This document shows, one piece after another, positions 5,929-6,391 of a DNA stretch of 6,391 nt (positions are counted from its first letter, which is position 1; the number at the start of each line of letters is the position of its first letter). Where the stretch lies: contig JAGCZE010000421.1 in assembly GCA_017960415.1 (NCBI GenBank), positions 1 to 6,391 of the forward strand, given 5' to 3'. A program made the translations under genes and the position numbers. Under the pieces are notes generated by a model. It was given only the letters and a program-made list of their open reading frames with translations. It searched no databases and had not been told where the DNA came from. Source of the DNA: Lachnospiraceae bacterium (lineage in GTDB: Bacteria > Bacillota_A > Clostridia > Lachnospirales > Lachnospiraceae).

Positions 5929-6391
5929 CAATATCCGATTTCTTTCAGTACCTTATGGATCAGTTCTGCATTCTTTATCGAGAATTCGGGTGTAATATGC
6001 GGTTTTTCACCCTCAAGTATGCATCTTCCGAGCTGCTCGACCTCCAGCGAATAATTCTGCGGTACACTGACGCACTTTTCCGTGACGCCTTCATCCGTAA
6101 ATATCCTGTATTTCAATTCACCGGCCTGATTGTACTCCACATCCGACTTTATAGCACCTTTTGTTCCGTGGATATACAGCCTGTCATAGCGCGAATTGCT
6201 GTTTGCACCGAGGATCATACCTACATTGAAGGCCGCCCTTGCCCCATTGGCAAAACGAATTATACCGGTTGTCAAAAAGTCAACACCGAGGTCGGAAAAT
6301 TCCGCATCTGCCTTTACAAATTCGGGTTCGGAATCGATCAGTGAAAGTATCATTGTGGTACAATAACATCCCAGATCGTACATCGCACCGC
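5928..6391 (-). CDS. Gfo/Idh/MocA-family oxidoreductase, C-terminal part (5' end beyond window)
   Basis: The last 153 codons of a gene entering from the right edge, ending at TGA 5930-5928. The frame is open to the edge; the ATG at 6383 is internal, because it lies inside the conserved GAMYDLGCY segment that in this family sits near the middle of the protein. The visible part is the substrate-binding alpha/beta C-terminal domain, with FANGARAAFNVG and IHGTKGAI as typical strands. The NAD(P)-binding Rossmann half is outside the window; full-length members have roughly 330-350 residues. The DxGxY form places Asp and Tyr as in dihydrodiol dehydrogenase and xylose dehydrogenase-like members, where the Tyr is proposed as the acid. 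Members oxidise or reduce sugars, inositols and related compounds. It is the most upstream visible gene of the operon and lies 11 nt before the SDR start. Confidence 0.88.
   Translation of the reverse strand, partial: GAMYDLGCYCTTMILSLIDSEPEFVKADAEFSDLGVDFLTTGIIRFANGARAAFNVGMILGANSNSRYDRLYIHGTKGAIKSDVEYNQAGELKYRIFTDEGVTEKCVSVPQNYSLEVEQLGRCILEGEKPHITPEFSIKNAELIHKVLKEIGY

Noticed and set aside
5919..6344. A 141-codon plus-strand open frame opposite the oxidoreductase gene
   Set aside because: It is antisense to conserved Gfo/Idh/MocA sequence and covers the SDR ribosome site; its translation has no recognisable motif.
6381..6383. ATG near the right edge as the start of the oxidoreductase
   Set aside because: It lies within the conserved GAMYDLGCY segment and the frame stays open upstream to the edge, so it is an internal Met of a longer protein.

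Overview
The window looks like chromosomal DNA from a Gram-positive anaerobe of the Clostridia (Lachnospiraceae-like), such as a gut or rumen plant-polysaccharide degrader. The reasons are strong AAAGGAGG-type ribosome binding sites, roughly balanced base composition with free use of AGG and ATA codons, and tightly packed genes for plant-glycan breakdown. This placement is inferred from style, not from a marker gene.

Left part (1-3300): two cytoplasmic glycoside hydrolases are transcribed divergently from a 163-bp intergenic region. On the minus strand is the N-terminal half (471 codons) of a family GH78 alpha-L-rhamnosidase, which runs off the left edge. On the plus strand is a complete 573-residue family GH2 glycosidase. 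The shared region holds a good promoter candidate for each gene and an imperfect palindrome over the -35 of the GH2 promoter. The pair probably trims rhamnose and a second, unidentified beta-linked sugar from imported oligosaccharides or glycosides.

Right part (3317-6391): four minus-strand genes read toward the GH2 gene. In transcription order they are a Gfo/Idh/MocA-family oxidoreductase (C-terminal part only, cut by the right edge), a short-chain dehydrogenase/reductase, a threonine aldolase/beta-eliminating lyase-family PLP enzyme, and a small metallo-beta-lactamase-fold hydrolase. The first three are tightly coupled (an 11-nt gap, then an 11-nt overlap). The hydrolase follows after 97 nt measured from the aldolase stop to its start codon and may or may not be co-transcribed. 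The set resembles a small catabolic or metabolite-processing operon, but its substrate cannot be read from the sequence.

There are no RNA genes, mobile elements, CRISPR arrays or phage genes. Nothing here is clearly a new biological system. The least explained items are the substrate of the oxidoreductase-SDR-aldolase-MBL cassette, the variant HxDxDH metal motif in the hydrolase, and the specificity of the GH2 enzyme.
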